A stretch of DNA of 64,000 nucleotides, from contig JARBJD010000083.1 in assembly GCA_033064195.1 (NCBI GenBank), forward strand, positions 62,001 to 126,000. Reading direction: 5' to 3'. A model generated the notes under the pieces. The model was not told the origin of the DNA. It saw only the letters and a list, made by a program, of their open reading frames with translations, and made no database searches. The DNA is from Blattamonas nauphoetae (lineage: Eukaryota; Preaxostyla; Oxymonadida). The position numbers were made by a program, and so were the translations under genes. Below are positions 1 to 11,234 of the stretch, in pieces (positions within the stretch are counted from its first letter, which is position 1; the number at the start of each line of letters is the position of its first letter).

Positions 1-260
1 GCCTTCTTCTTCTCTTCTTCCTTTTTCACGCGATCTGCATCTGCTTTCCTCTTCTCGTCTTCCACCTTCTTTTGTTCCATTTCTGCCTTCTTCTTCTCTT
101 CTTCCTTTTTCACGCGATCTGCATCTGCTTTCCTCTTCTCGTCTTCCACCTTCTTTTGTTCCATTTCTGCCTTCTTCTTCTCTTCTTCCTTTTTCACGCG
201 ATCTGCATCTGCTTTCCTCTTCTCGTCTTCCACCTTCTTTTGTTCCATTTCTGCCTTCTT
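1..260 (-). repeat. 84-bp in-frame tandem repeat
   Basis: About three near-perfect 84-bp units, each encoding 28 residues that include VEDEKRKADADRVKK, lie inside the coiled-coil gene and run off the left edge. The period is a multiple of three and of seven (28 = 4 heptads), so copy-number change keeps both the frame and the coiled-coil register. Confidence 0.9.
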
Positions 261-1330
261 CTTCTCTTCTTCCATCTTCGCTCTTTCTGTTTCTGTGATC
301 TTCTTCTCTTCTTTCAACTCCTCTCGACGAGTATTGTGTTCCTCTTCTTCTGTCTGGGCTTCGTCACTTCGGAGACGATCTGTTTCAATCTCCGTACTTT
401 CCTTCGCCTTCTTCAATTCATCCAATTCGCTCTGCAAATCAGCAATTCTCGCTTCATATTCTATGCGTTGTGCTTCTTCTTTTTCTGCTCCCACGCCTGC
501 TTGTCTCATTTTCGCAATCCACATTTTTGTCTTTTCACGAGCCTTCCTGTTGGCGTCTCTGTTGGTTTCGTCACTTGGAGTGAAATATCCTTGCATCGCT
601 CTCTCAGCTCGTTCTTCCGCCCAAATTTGATTCTCAATTGTTTTAATATCCTCCAAAGCTTGTTCCAGGTGATATTTAACATGGTCATCACTATTCGCTG
701 TTGAGAGAAGGAGGAGATCGGTGATTTGTTCGATCTTCCATCCCGAATGTTGTTTTGGCGAGAGGCAACTGAGTGCAAATGATAATGTCTCGGTGGTGAT
801 AAAATGCGAGGGGAAAGCTGGATCGTACTGGATTTGTATTTGGAACCAATCTTTCAGGAATTCCGATGTTTGATTCGGTGACGCCTTATAAATTCCAAAA
901 AAAGAGAAAAACAGACGCAAAATAGGATGAAGAGCATGTTGATGGGATCTTTTGGGTTTTGAGGAATAAAATCGTCTGGAAGTCCTCCGACAACATTTTT
1001 GATTGTTTGGAGACCGTGATACTGAAGCAAAGGATGAAATTCGGTGGAAAATCACACATAGAGATAAATAAACAAGAAAAATTCCTCAAATTGTTTTGAG
1101 AGAAGAGACAAACCGTAACAGATGGATCTGAGCTCAGCGTGATCAAGTTGCACACGATGAAGAATCCATTCAAAGTAACAAAGTGTTGAGAATTGGTTTG
1201 AGCTGCACGGAATGCCCAATGAATGGTAGTTAAACGACACACAGTCGAGAACGAGAGATGAAAGTTGAAAAAGAGAGTCGGATTGTTCTGACGTATTCAT
1301 CTGGTCCAAATGAAGGTACTGCGCAATTTC
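1..1330 (-). CDS. helical N-domain plus Glu/Lys-rich coiled-coil protein, partial
   Basis: Three exons read on the minus strand: 1058-1330, 917-1021 and 1-884, joined across introns of 36 bp (1022-1057) and 32 bp (885-916), both GT-AG. The exons join in one frame and the product runs off the left edge. The first 200 or so residues are hydrophobic and helical (an ILHRVQLDHAELRS stretch in exon 1, INMLFILFC at the end of exon 2). The rest turns into a highly charged coiled coil (KARIADLQSELDELKK-type heptads) and then a 28-residue tandem repeat. A further 5' exon must lie above an acceptor at 1331, but I could not place it. No family was recognised. The architecture suggests a cytoskeletal or scaffold protein, which is inference. 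Confidence is high that it is coding, low on function. Confidence 0.75.
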
Positions 1331-1647
1331 CTGTGAATATAGGAGATGGAACGACGAAAAAATGGAAGATTATGGATAATTAACAGGAGACGACAAGAAT
1401 GAGGTGAATGACGATGAATGAATCAGAAACATGTGCAGACAGTGTACGGATCTGGTGTGTTGGAGGATTGGGGGGTTGTAGTCATGGAACAAAAATGGTG
1501 CTGATGAGGTGGGAGAGTGTCTCGAAGATGAAATGGGCAAGTCTGATAAAATTAAGTTATGGGACCGACAAACAAACGAGTAGGGAATTAATCGTACGAA
1601 AGCTTGTGAAACTGAAAAAGAGAGAAGAAATAGTCCCTTGATTTTAG
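1331..1647. other. gap without a supported gene
   Basis: Between the first recognisable exon of the minus-strand coiled-coil gene and the plus-strand kinase tail. It probably holds the missing 5' exon and promoter of the former. I see no kinase-like coding here that could supply the missing upstream part of the kinase tail. Confidence 0.4.
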
Positions 1648-1837
1648 ATATCAGCAGTTTTTAGTCTTGGTCTGGTCTTGTGGGAGATTGAGACTGGTTC
1701 TGTGCCTTACGGGGAACTAGATGCGGTGAACGCGTCACGGCAGATCGTGGCAGGGACACTTCCGCGAATGGATTTTGTGAGAAACTCGGAAATGAGTGAA
1801 TTGATTCGCGACTGTCTTGGAATGAATCCGAAAGAGC

Positions 1838-3410
1838 GGTTAAGTATAGGCGCAGATCCGATTTTGGCTACGCGCAGATCTAAAAAATCGGATACGCGCA
1901 GATCCAAATGGATACGCGCAGATCCAAAAGGATCGTTGATTGTTTTGTGCTTACCATATCCGATTCATGTCATTTCACTCTGAATGCTCACAATTCATTT
2001 GTACTCTCATATACTTTTCACAAATCTGATTCTGTAAAGTCATCAAACGAGAATGTTGATCTTACCAAAACCCGTATTCAATCTACCATTTCTACACAAA
2101 ATCTGAACTCGCTGTTTGGAAATTAGGTCTCTCCTAATCACATACCGACCATGTTTACTCATTTTCTTGCTCACGGATCACACCTCAGGCCTTTTTGTGA
2201 CTCCTCCCGACTGTCATCCATCTCATCAAATCAACGCACCTGTGTTTGTTTTCTGTTCGAGTTCACCAATATAGAGGTTCCATCAGAGTAGGAATTCTTC
2301 AGCAACATTCATCAATTGTCGGTTCAGACAGAACCACACCCAACACTGAAGAGCTGTTTCTACTCTTGGAAACCGTCCAAAGAATCAACCTCACAGTCTT
2401 TCGTCTCTCTCCTTCGTTGGATGCGCTTTTGGTGGGTTTTATTGAGATTCCTTCAACACTGTCTCCAATAACGCCGTAAGTCACATCTCTCTCTTCATGT
2501 ACTATCGTTCCTCCCGAATCAGAATAAACCACTATAAATAATGCCAAGACGTCCGGATCTACTGATGAGTCCAAACTTTGATCCTGCAAACATTCCAAAT
2601 ATTACGATCTCCTCGATCACGAATGAAACTGTCCGCAGTTCTCGTCAATCTCAAAACTTCCTTGAGAGGAAAGATCATACCACCAGTCTTTCCTCTCTTT
2701 CATTCTCTGGTTGTTCTCACGAGCCGAAAAGAGCCTTCTTCTTCCTTCAGGCATTCCATCCAGACACAGCTTCAGAGAACACAAACATTGGGATTGCGTT
2801 CACCAAAAGTTTGTTCAGTCAATATCAACCAAAACTTCCAACACTTTCTTTCATCAAAAAGAGGTGAACTCTCACCAATCTCCCCTCCAAGACGACAAAG
2901 TTAAGATCCGCACACCTCATCACTCAACCCCCCTTTCTCCTCTCAAAATAACCCAAACAACCGTTCAGCCCATCTCTCCTCTCATTTCGATCTTTATGAT
3001 CCAATTTAAGTCGCTATATTGCCCACGTTGACATCTCCACTTTCGAAGGCACTAATCCTCAGCATCCCTTCTTCATCATCACTATCACCGAGGGTTGGAA
3101 TATCACCATGGAACACGACCAGAATTTTCGATATCTCCTCCACAACCACATCTTTAAATCGAAATCTCCGACCACCCTTCTTTTGGGAACCACTCTGCAC
3201 ATTTCATCTGTTTATTTCAATCTGTTTGTTATTCTGAAAGGAGGTTAAGAGAGACTCGATCAATACTGAAGTTTTAGGAGACAAAAACATGACATAAAAT
3301 CGAAAATAACAAAAAAAGTGTGAGATCTGCGTGTATCCATTTGGATCTGCGCGTATCCGATTTTTCAGATCTGCGTGTAGCGAAAATCGGATCTGCGCCT
3401 ATACTTAACC
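1838..3410. mobile_element. element A: non-autonomous MULE-like transposon
   Basis: Inverted ends of about 90 bp (1838-1930 and 3317-3410) begin GGTTAAGTATAGG and contain four modules built on GCGCAGATC. The 9-bp target duplication CGAAAGAGC is exact at 1829-1837 and 3411-3419. A 9-bp TSD with long TIRs is the Mutator/MULE signature. It has no transposase. The 1.57-kb length and the captured coding fragments inside fit a Pack-MULE. It is inserted in a kinase exon. Confidence 0.85.
2299..3200 (-). pseudogene. host-like coding fragments captured in element A
   Basis: Two minus-strand frames look protein-like: 3006-3200 (starts MQSGSQKKGGRRFRFKD and continues with an acidic DSDDEEG stretch) and 2299-2598 (contains YSDSGGTIVHEERDVTYG). 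They do not resemble a transposase. They may be exons of one captured host gene. The family was not recognised. Confidence 0.4.
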
Positions 3411-3481
3411 CGAAAGAGCGTCCGTTGTTGTCGGATGTGATGGACAGACTGAGCGGGATTCCGGAGAAAGAAGAGGAATAG

Positions 3482-4502
3482 AAGGAGTTGTTTAAAGGCT
3501 GATCACTGAATTGAAGCTGACAAATGATAATCTTGTGATTCTCACGCGTTTTTGGACATTTTTTGTGCTTTTCCTTTTCTTCTCTCTTCATTCATTTCTC
3601 GATTCTTTTTGAGCTTATGCTCTTCGACGCTCTTTTCACGTTGTGATCGTCTTCTCTCTCACTCTCGGTCACACCATTCTATTCGTACCTTCGCTAACTT
3701 CCGTTTTCCGTCTCGACCTTTTCTCATTTCAAGGGATTCATCATTTGATTCTTTCCGAGCCGGCCGTTTTGATCCGAATACTGGACAGTACGCCTTTGGA
3801 AAGACCCACATCTCGTCAGAGTTCACGATTGTCATTTTTTCTAAACTGTATTGAATCAAACCATGCGATGAATCATGACTCGAATAAAATGCGAAATGAA
3901 TGATATGCGTGGTGGCGTGGAAGATGCAGCGAAAGCAACGCCTCATTCAATGGTGGAACACCAAAACTCAATCAAAACAACGAAAAATGACAAACAATGG
4001 AACAATCTCGCTCAAGACGACGAGATGTTTGAGTGTTAGAAAGAGATGAGAAGTGGGTGATGTGGGAAAGAGGACGAAATGATGGCAAGCCACAACAAAC
4101 ACCACAACGGCAAAGAAGAGTCTCGCATCCCCAACCACACAACACGAGGTCTGGTCAAGGCAGAAGACTCGGCAGGCGAAGAGGATGCGAGAGATGAGAT
4201 GAGACGAGAGCCAGCGAAGAAGAAACCCAACACTGCCATCCAAAACAAGAACCACACAACACGAACAATGTCGGATCAAGTGGAGAGTGCTGTGTGGAGG
4301 AAATAGCATCGTTGATGGGAGGCAGTGTTGGACTGACTGGTCGACGTGAAGAGAGATAGTTCGGTCGGATAGGTTCGAGAGCGATGTTGATGAAAAGAAA
4401 GTGAGATGAAACAGAAAGATGAGTGAGAATTGAACTGAATCAAGGAAATGACATAAGAAGAAGAGAGAATGAAGAAATGAGATCCATCGCTCAACTAAAA
4501 AT
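3482..4502. other. 1-kb region with no confident gene
   Basis: Lies between the kinase tail and element E. A plus-strand frame at 3552-3854 (ending with a FDPNTGQYAFGKTH-like stretch) is the best candidate, but it has a low-complexity N-terminus and no detectable partner exon. I do not call a gene. Confidence 0.35.
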
Positions 4503-4552
4503 CAAGAGAATGGGACTGACTACAGTTCATCAGCGTTTTCAACTATAGTTCA

Positions 4553-5115
4553 TCAGAGACCCATAATCTGTTGGGAGCGAGTCGAATCTACTTCTTTTCG
4601 TTCATGATGAAAAAATGCCACCCAAAGAAGAGCACTGATCCACCTTGGATGCCAACCTCGAGGAGCAGTCGACGACGATGATGAGGAAGACGAAGGGAAA
4701 CATGCTATGAAGAAGCAGTTCGACACCACGTGCACAATCGAGTTCATTTGGGTTCCAGTCGACGAGAGTGAGCCACAATCTTTCAACTCGCAATGTGCCA
4801 GCTCCATCGAGCGCGGAGCCGACACAACCGAAAGAAGTGGCATCGAAGGCGAGGAAGTACTTGCTTGCACTGTCGTTGTGTTTGTCGGTGAGATACCTTG
4901 GATCGCGAAGCAGTTGTCGGGAGATGTCGACGAGAAGGAGATGAGAGGAGAACTGGAAGAAGTCGTTCCGATCCACTCTCCCCCAAAACGAGCGGCACTC
5001 CTTCGCTCATCCATATGCAGTTCATCATCACTCCATTCAGAGAGAGTCGTCCGCTAAGGGCACACACCGACCCCATCACAGCCTTCTGATCCCACCTCTC
5101 CTCTTCCCCACACCA
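4553..5115 (-). pseudogene. captured gene fragment inside element E (downstream part)
   Basis: Minus-strand coding potential, probably a downstream piece of the same captured gene, separated by nested element B. The best frame, 4602-4976, contains ISRQLLRDPRYLTDKHN and a hydrophobic FPFVFLIIVV segment. A second frame over the same bases (4553-5014) is Ser/Thr-rich, so the true frame is uncertain. It ends inside the left TIR region of E. Confidence 0.35.
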
Positions 5116-5513
5116 TCCACATCGGGGTAGGTCTAGACTCAGATCTGGAAAAGTCTAGACGCAGATCTGCAGATCGGTCTAGGCGCAGATCTCGAAGTCT
5201 ACACGCAGATCCGTCATTATTGTCTCTATTTTGGTTTATAATGTGATTTAATGAATGAAAGAGACGTGGAAGAGATGATTAAGGATACAAGATAAGTTTC
5301 AAAGAAAAAAGAGAGTGATTGATGTGAAGACCCATCAACTGTTTCAATGGGTCGGTCGTGGCCACTGTCGAAAAATAGGCTTTTCTGTAACATCTCCAGA
5401 AAGAACACAGGTAAAACGGTTCATGTCTCCAGCAAGACAATAGTAACAGCTCCCAGGAACTGGATGATGAGTCCGGTGTTGTCTCCTTTCCAACTCCGAA
5501 GGACGGTGTGATA

Positions 5514-6299
5514 GTGGTGTTAGAAACCCGCCAGTGTTCAGAAACCCGCAACGAGAGTCTATAAAACCGCAACCGAACGATCTTCATCCTAATCAAGCTC
5601 TTTCACTATTTCTTCAAACTATATTCTTATTTTCTCACTTCTTTTGAAAAAATTAATCCCAAATAATCGTGAAGTGACGAAATTTAACCTGATCATTCTT
5701 CAGATGGTGCATTGTCATCGAATCTCACTCCTTTCGGGATTCGTTGTTGTACAAGCCAATGATTGCCTAAAATCTGTGTGATATCTGTGGTTTATTTCGG
5801 TTTCATCAGTTTGTTTCGACTTGGAGACCCAATTAAATAAAGTTTCTGGATTGTTGCGCCACTGAAGGTAAAGTCTGTTTACTTGTTGTAATGATCACCT
5901 CCTCCAGGTCTTCTGTCCATCAGAGCAAGTCTTTCTTGATTTCAGAACTCAGTACGACGTCATTGTTGAATGTCGATCAGTTAGCGAGAATACTCTATAT
6001 TTTCCTTCCTTCGATCGAATGGCCTTGATAAAGATATCCATGTGTTGGCTGAAACATCTACTACGTTTGAATATCGCGAATCATGTCCAGTGCATTGAAT
6101 CAGAGACTTTGGTTTGAATCATGACCCATTGCGTTGAATTGCACCTCTCCCAGACGATTTTTGTTTTCACCATTTTGCCAGAAAACTTATTGATACCTTC
6201 TGAAGAGACTGTGAGAAAAGCGTGAAATGTCAAGAATGAAGTGGCGGTTTTATCACGCTGGTTGCGGGTTTATGAACCAGAGCGGGTTTCTAACACCAC
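5514..6299. mobile_element. element M: TA-flanked MITE inside B
   Basis: Inverted ends start GTGGTGTTAGAAACCCGC on both sides, followed by degenerate repeats of the AGAAACCCGC/ATAAACCCGC module. It is flanked by TA at 5512-5513 and 6300-6301, the Tc1/mariner target. 786 bp, no coding content. The TA alone is weak evidence for the duplication; the TIRs are strong. Confidence 0.65.
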
Positions 6300-6354
6300 T
6301 ATGAACCCAGTCGGCCTCGTCTCCCTCACACTCGCCAAACCACTCCTGCTGCAT

Positions 6355-8345
6355 TCAGCGAAGGTGGGCGTGCGTGCCCAACCGATCGGCCTCCAATCGC
6401 AGTTTCCCCTTTCTGATTCGGAATTCCGTCATCGCAGACAGGCGGGATGAGGAGGGACAGCGAGTGTGTGATGATCTGGACAGACACGAGGAGCATCCGC
6501 TGTCTCCGCTGAGTGAGTGTCGGCATCGTCTGCGGCGGCGAAGGAAGCAACACGTCAGACTCCCACTCCTCGTTCTCCGGCGGAGGTGTTGGCTCAGGTG
6601 TGGGTGGTCCTGGCGAAGGTGGTTCTGACGGCGGAGGAGGCGGTTCGGAATCGGAGTCGTCGCTACGAAGCGTGTGCCTGGATATTGGACAAACGCGAGC
6701 CTCATGTCGCCTGAGATCTGATCGGGGAGGCTGTCGTCCAGCGGAGGTGTGTTTCGTCCTGCGGTGAACTTCTGCGGAGTGACGGGAGTTGGCTGGCGGA
6801 TGATGCTCATTCGGAGAGACTGGCGCGGGTTGAACAGCCGCAGTGGCGGGTTGGCGTTTGGACTTGTTCGAGCAGTCGGCGAGAGAACGCGTGCCGGTTC
6901 TACCTTCTGATCGTTCTCCTTCAGAAGGAGGAGTTCGCTGTCAACAAGTGTGAAGGATTCCTTCCCCAGCGGACCTGCCTTTTTGTGCCCCTTAGAGAAC
7001 GACAGCGTCTGCTGCTCGGTGATGTTCTCGTAGGACAACATGATGATGGTGAGGAAGAGGGAGTCGCCGAATAGCTCCTGCGAGCTCGGAGTGGGCGAGG
7101 TCAGAGAGGCCGACTGCGAGAGAGGGCTCTCAGCGCCGGACGAGTTGAGCATGATCTCGGCATGGGCGAGGAGGAGTTTGAGTGCGTGCAGAATGAAGTT
7201 GATGCTGAAGATGTTGCACTGGTCCTCGGGTGTGAAGAGGAGGGGAAGGGTGGGATCAACTGTGAGAAGGCAGATCAGTGTTTGCAGGCAGGCCGCTGCG
7301 AGAGGGCTCAACCAACGAGACGAGGTGAGAGGGTCGGAGTGGAAGGGTATTTTCTGAAGGAGTGTTCCATCCAATGTCACTCGCCCTCTATCGCAGCACC
7401 ACCACTAACTTTCACTCCTCCTTTTTCTCCTTCCTGATCTTCAGCAGCTGCGTCCGTGACTGGTCCGATCTTCCTCTCCCACACTTCCTTCTTCTTCTCC
7501 TTCTTCGCTGTACTTGCTTCTCTCGCTCCAGTCACACTTGTGCTGTACTCAAATTCGTTTTTTCTGCTTGAAACGCATCGTATTCAGATCGTCGCGTTCA
7601 GGATCTGTCCTGCGTTGTCTGACGAGGAGGACATGCTGTTCGCACATCCCACGCTCCATCATTTACCCCTTGATGCATCTTTGTCATCGCAATATCATCC
7701 AAAAAAAGGTTTGGATGATGTTTCGGACTTGTTCTGTGATGTGCCGTTCAGTTGGCTCGAGGAGACATTGGTTGTTCTCGTCACACTGAGATCGCATCAT
7801 ATTTGGTGGCCAATCGCTTTTCTTCTGTCTTTTCCAGCTGTAATCTTCGCAACCCCTCATTCTCCAAACAACTCAACGTCGCATGGTGTGAGTTCTGCCT
7901 TGAGATGGTCTGACGTTTCTCAAAGAAGGTACCCGTCGAACAGCTTTGTATAAGTGTTGTGCGAGTAAATTGTACTTGTGGACTCCTTCCAGTGTCCCAA
8001 ATATCATGTCATCGAATGGACAAGCTTCGAATTCTAAGTACTAATCGAGTCTTGGCTTAACCATTGAAGAATAGCGACTGAGTTGTCTAAATAATTGGGG
8101 AAAATGCTCATTAACATTGAATATCTTGGCTTGAATGGGATCTGGAGTGGAGTGAAAAATTGAACGACAAACTTGTGAGAGAAGGGATCATTGTCATTCT
8201 CAGACTGTTCCTGCAGGGTTTTGAGGAGTCTAATGCACATGATGTTGGCCGTTTGTTCAGAAACGAATCTAGAGTCGAGAAACAGGTTAATTACCGCCCA
8301 TAAAATCGTGTGTATCGTCGAGTGACTCACAGCATTGTATTTCAC
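6355..8345 (-). pseudogene. captured multi-exon host gene in element B
   Basis: Minus-strand pieces: 8034-8345 (contains ILWAVINLFLDSRFVSEQT, helical-repeat-like) and 7380 down to about 6690 (contains NIFSINFILHALKLLLAHAE and later a Ser/Pro-rich linker with PTPVTPQKFTAGRNTPP). From about 6680 the coding continues in another frame as a Pro-rich stretch and then MLLVSVQIITHSLSLLIPP, so at least one frameshift is present. An open plus-strand frame at 7456-7953 overlaps the gap between the exons and may be spurious. The style resembles the HEAT/ARM-like host proteins of this window. No family named. Confidence 0.5.
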
Positions 8346-8535
8346 ATTCTATTTACACTTTTTCTCAATAGCACCTTACTTCTTTCTCGTTTTCATGACA
8401 CATTTCTGAGAAAAAAGCTTAGAAGTGCTTTGGGAGCCAGATCTGCGTGTAGACTTCGAGATCTGAGTCTAGACCGATCTGTAGATCTGCGTCTAGACTT
8501 TTTCGGATCTGAGTCTAGACTTACCCTCCACATCG

Positions 8536-8845
8536 TTCCTCCTCCGGTTGACGCTGATGGCAGGCTGATCGACATCTCACGCATCTCGATCCTCCACTTC
8601 CAGTCTACTTCGCTTTCGTTTCTTGCCCTCAACCTCCACATCTTCTGATCCCACCCACATTCTGCTCCCGAAGTACGATGAGTGTACGATCGACAGAATG
8701 ATCTTCTCGTCGACCTGCTTCTGGTTCAATCCTGTCTTCAGTCCAACACTCACCGACGAACAGCATTCATCCTTCTCTCCACATTCTGACACCTCTCCAC
8801 TTACCCTCGGAGAAATCGTGATTAATCCATCCTTGATGACCTCCA
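8536..8845 (-). pseudogene. captured gene fragment inside element E (upstream part)
   Basis: Minus-strand coding containing EVIKDGLITISPRVSGEV and KKRKRSRLEVEDRDA. It is continuous in frame with 17773-17830 (AVQLDGLGVE) once the nested F1 and one copy of its 5-bp CTCCA duplicate are taken out. This shows F1 inserted after E had acquired the gene. The fragment has an acidic and Lys/Arg-rich tail. No family was recognised. Confidence 0.5.
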
Positions 8846-9519
8846 AGACAAACGAGTGCTCCTCAACACAGCGAGTACCCTGAAATGATATTAGGGGCTG
8901 GCCTGATAAAATGTGAAAACAGAAAACCAATAATAAGATTTATCTGTTCCAGAAATCCCAACGGGGAACTTAGAGTTCACAGGTTGGTTTACCCCATAAT
9001 GGGGCCGTTGAGGAAACAAAAAAGCTTTATGGGCAAGAAATCCCTAACAGGGAACAAAAACTTGCCAAATGGTCTAAATAGACGAAGTGAAGTGAAAAAA
9101 CCAGAACTTGCCAGGTTGTGTGGCAGAGTTGCAGGTTGAGGAGCACTCGTTTGTCTTGGAGGAGTTCCCTCTGGTCACTCCAAGCCCAAACGAGGGCTCC
9201 TCAACACAGCGAGTGTTGAAAGGAAAAGCTGAAAGAGAGAGAAGTAAAAAGGAGTAAGCCTTCTTTGTTATTCCTTCCAAGAGATGAGAGTCAGGCCGTG
9301 ACCCCACTCGGGCTGGCACCAACTCTGTGCAAGTTCTGACTCAAAATGAATGAGAAATCGGAGGGGAGCTGGGCTTCCACAATGACAGTGATGGGGAGTG
9401 CCTTGATTCCACTGCGATACTGCTTCCACATCACAGTCTCCTGACCCAGCGCCCTCAACACCGATCCCAACTGGATCAGTTGCATACCATCTCCTACCAT
9501 CCTCGCGCTTCACGCTGAG

Positions 9520-9714
9520 GTGGGGAGAACAACTCAACACACTGTTTGTGAGGAGATAACTCGACTCACTGTTTGTGTGGGGAGAACAACTCGACCCACT
9601 GTTTGTGAGGAGACAACTCGACTCACTGTTTGTGTGGGGAGAACAACTCGACCCACTGTTTGTGAGGAGACAACTCGACTCACTGTTTGTGTGGGATCTC
9701 ATCCCGAATCCTGA
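9520..9714. repeat. 57-bp minisatellite in F1, three units
   Basis: Tandem 57-bp units containing GGAGAACAACTCGACCCACT. One strand gives a 19-residue repeat. F2 carries one unit more at 33534-33785, so this is a copy-number-variable array. Confidence 0.8.
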
Positions 9715-11109
9715 TATTGACGATCCAGGCTAACACTTCCAGAATGAGAGGGCAAGGAATTAGTGTCGTTCCTCTCAACGTAAGATCGAACCCTTGTGTA
9801 GTCTTGTTCAGCTCGCTCGTTAACGATAGACTACATGTATCATTCATTTCAACTCCGCTATTTCAAGTGTCCGAGGAAGTTGCGGAACGGACAGCCTGAG
9901 TCTATGCTTCGACAAAGGTTGAACATCAACTTCCGCCGAAGATCATCAAGAAGCCTCAAGAGTTGTCAGGGTGATGAACCAGGAAGACTGTCAGAGTGAG
10001 GATCAGGTCCCAACTTCCGAGCTCAAGCTGACGTGTTTTTTCGAATTTGTCGTATTGACAGAAGTCAGACACAACGATATCGTTCGCCTTCTGTGACAGG
10101 TCAATATTCTGGGAACAGCTTGGACGGTACCTGAATCCTGGATTGTGACCATGAATGTCATGGAATTTCAAAGATGGAATGGACTGCAGTCTTGTCTGAA
10201 CGCTTCTGGCTTGACGAGTGTCTACTCATGATCGACCTTGTCCGCAATGAATAAGTGGCATTACGATCCCTTGTGAATGCAATCCGCATTGATCGTTGAT
10301 TGTTCCAGTGTCTCGCGAAGTGTGTTGTTGAATATCTTTTGAATTGTGATCCTTCTTCGTTCACTTCCTCAATCTGGCAGTTTAATCCGCATTCTCAGGT
10401 ACTGTTTGAACATGTCGGTCGAGTGCCCCTTCACATCGTCTTTTCATTTATCAAGTTAAAAGTCCTTGTCTGTACACGGCTATCACGAGTTGAATTTGTG
10501 GTATTTCCGTGTCAAGCTTGGTCAGGTAGTATGCAGCCCTTGTTTGTTGATTTCTACGAGCGCATCGTTGGTTCTCCTCACCGAACAGTCTGTTGGAGTG
10601 TGATGCAATCTCTTCGTTGCATGTGAGACAAATGAGATGCAGCCCGTGTCACAATGTTTCAATGACTCACTCGAACGGAATTGCTTTGACGATGTCAGGT
10701 GCAACTAACTAGTTTCTCGGCTTCGAGATCGTTTTGTCGTCGTCAGGGCTTTCCAAAAATGGCCGCTCGGTGGAGAAAATGGTCGCTGGCTAGAATTCGG
10801 TATGAAGAAATGCCAATAGTGATAATTCTGGTCGCTTTTGGTCCAATAGTACGTGGTGGCCTGGATTGTGTGATCACACCCATCACTTACTACGACTCTC
10901 ACTCCAAGGTCAAGATGTCATCGTATTGAGTTGTGACAACAGTATATTCCTTTATCCATTATCCTGACACAAAAGCGACATTGCGAAATGAGGATAATCG
11001 CAGATGCCATTTGGAACATCAAAACAATGGAAGGATCTTCCAATACACACAATCAAATCCTGAAATGAGATGAAGAAGGTCTAAAACAAACAACAATCCC
11101 TTCACTCAA

Positions 11110-11215
11110 CTTGTCAAATAATCCAATTCGTTCGCCCTTCGTTCTCGCAATGTTCGCCCTTCGTTCTCGGAATGTTCGCCCTCCGTCTGCGCTTCATCAG
11201 TATTTCATTCACCCT
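11110..11215. repeat. short tandem repeat in H1
   Basis: Three imperfect copies of a 22-bp unit, TTCGCCCTTCGTTCTCGSAATG, drifting into related TTCGTCCGC sequence. No coding role is evident. Confidence 0.6.
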
Positions 11216-11234
11216 TCGTCCGCATTGAACATCC

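Larger units (their letters stand above)
1648..3481 (+). pseudogene. orphan C-terminal lobe of a receptor-type kinase, split by element A
   Basis: Coding pieces are 1648-1837 and 3420-3481. They follow an AG acceptor (ATTTTAG at 1641-1647) and read FSLGLVLWEIETGSVPYG, the helix-F region of a protein kinase, then the NPKERP motif of the kinase C-terminus, and end PEKEEE-stop. The same block occurs at the C-termini of the two large receptors in this window, so it is the tail of a paralogue. MULE-like element A interrupts it exactly at the NPKER codons. Removing A and one 9-bp duplicate restores the frame. No upstream ectodomain, membrane span or N-lobe is present; a different gene lies there on the other strand. 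It is therefore an orphan exon or truncated copy. Confidence 0.7.
5125..8526. mobile_element. element B: non-autonomous MULE-like transposon
   Basis: Inverted ends of about 95 bp start GGGTAGGTCTAGACTCAGAT (left) and the matching complement (right) and contain repeated GTCTAG/AGATCTGCGC modules. The 9-bp duplicate TCCACATCG is exact at 5116-5124 and 8527-8535. It belongs to the same family as element C. No transposase. It carries a captured multi-exon gene on the minus strand and a TA-target MITE (M). Confidence 0.85.

Noticed and set aside
9520-9714. CRISPR-like spacing in the minisatellite
   Set aside because: The whole 57-bp unit is repeated; there are no unique spacers, and the setting is a eukaryotic transposon.
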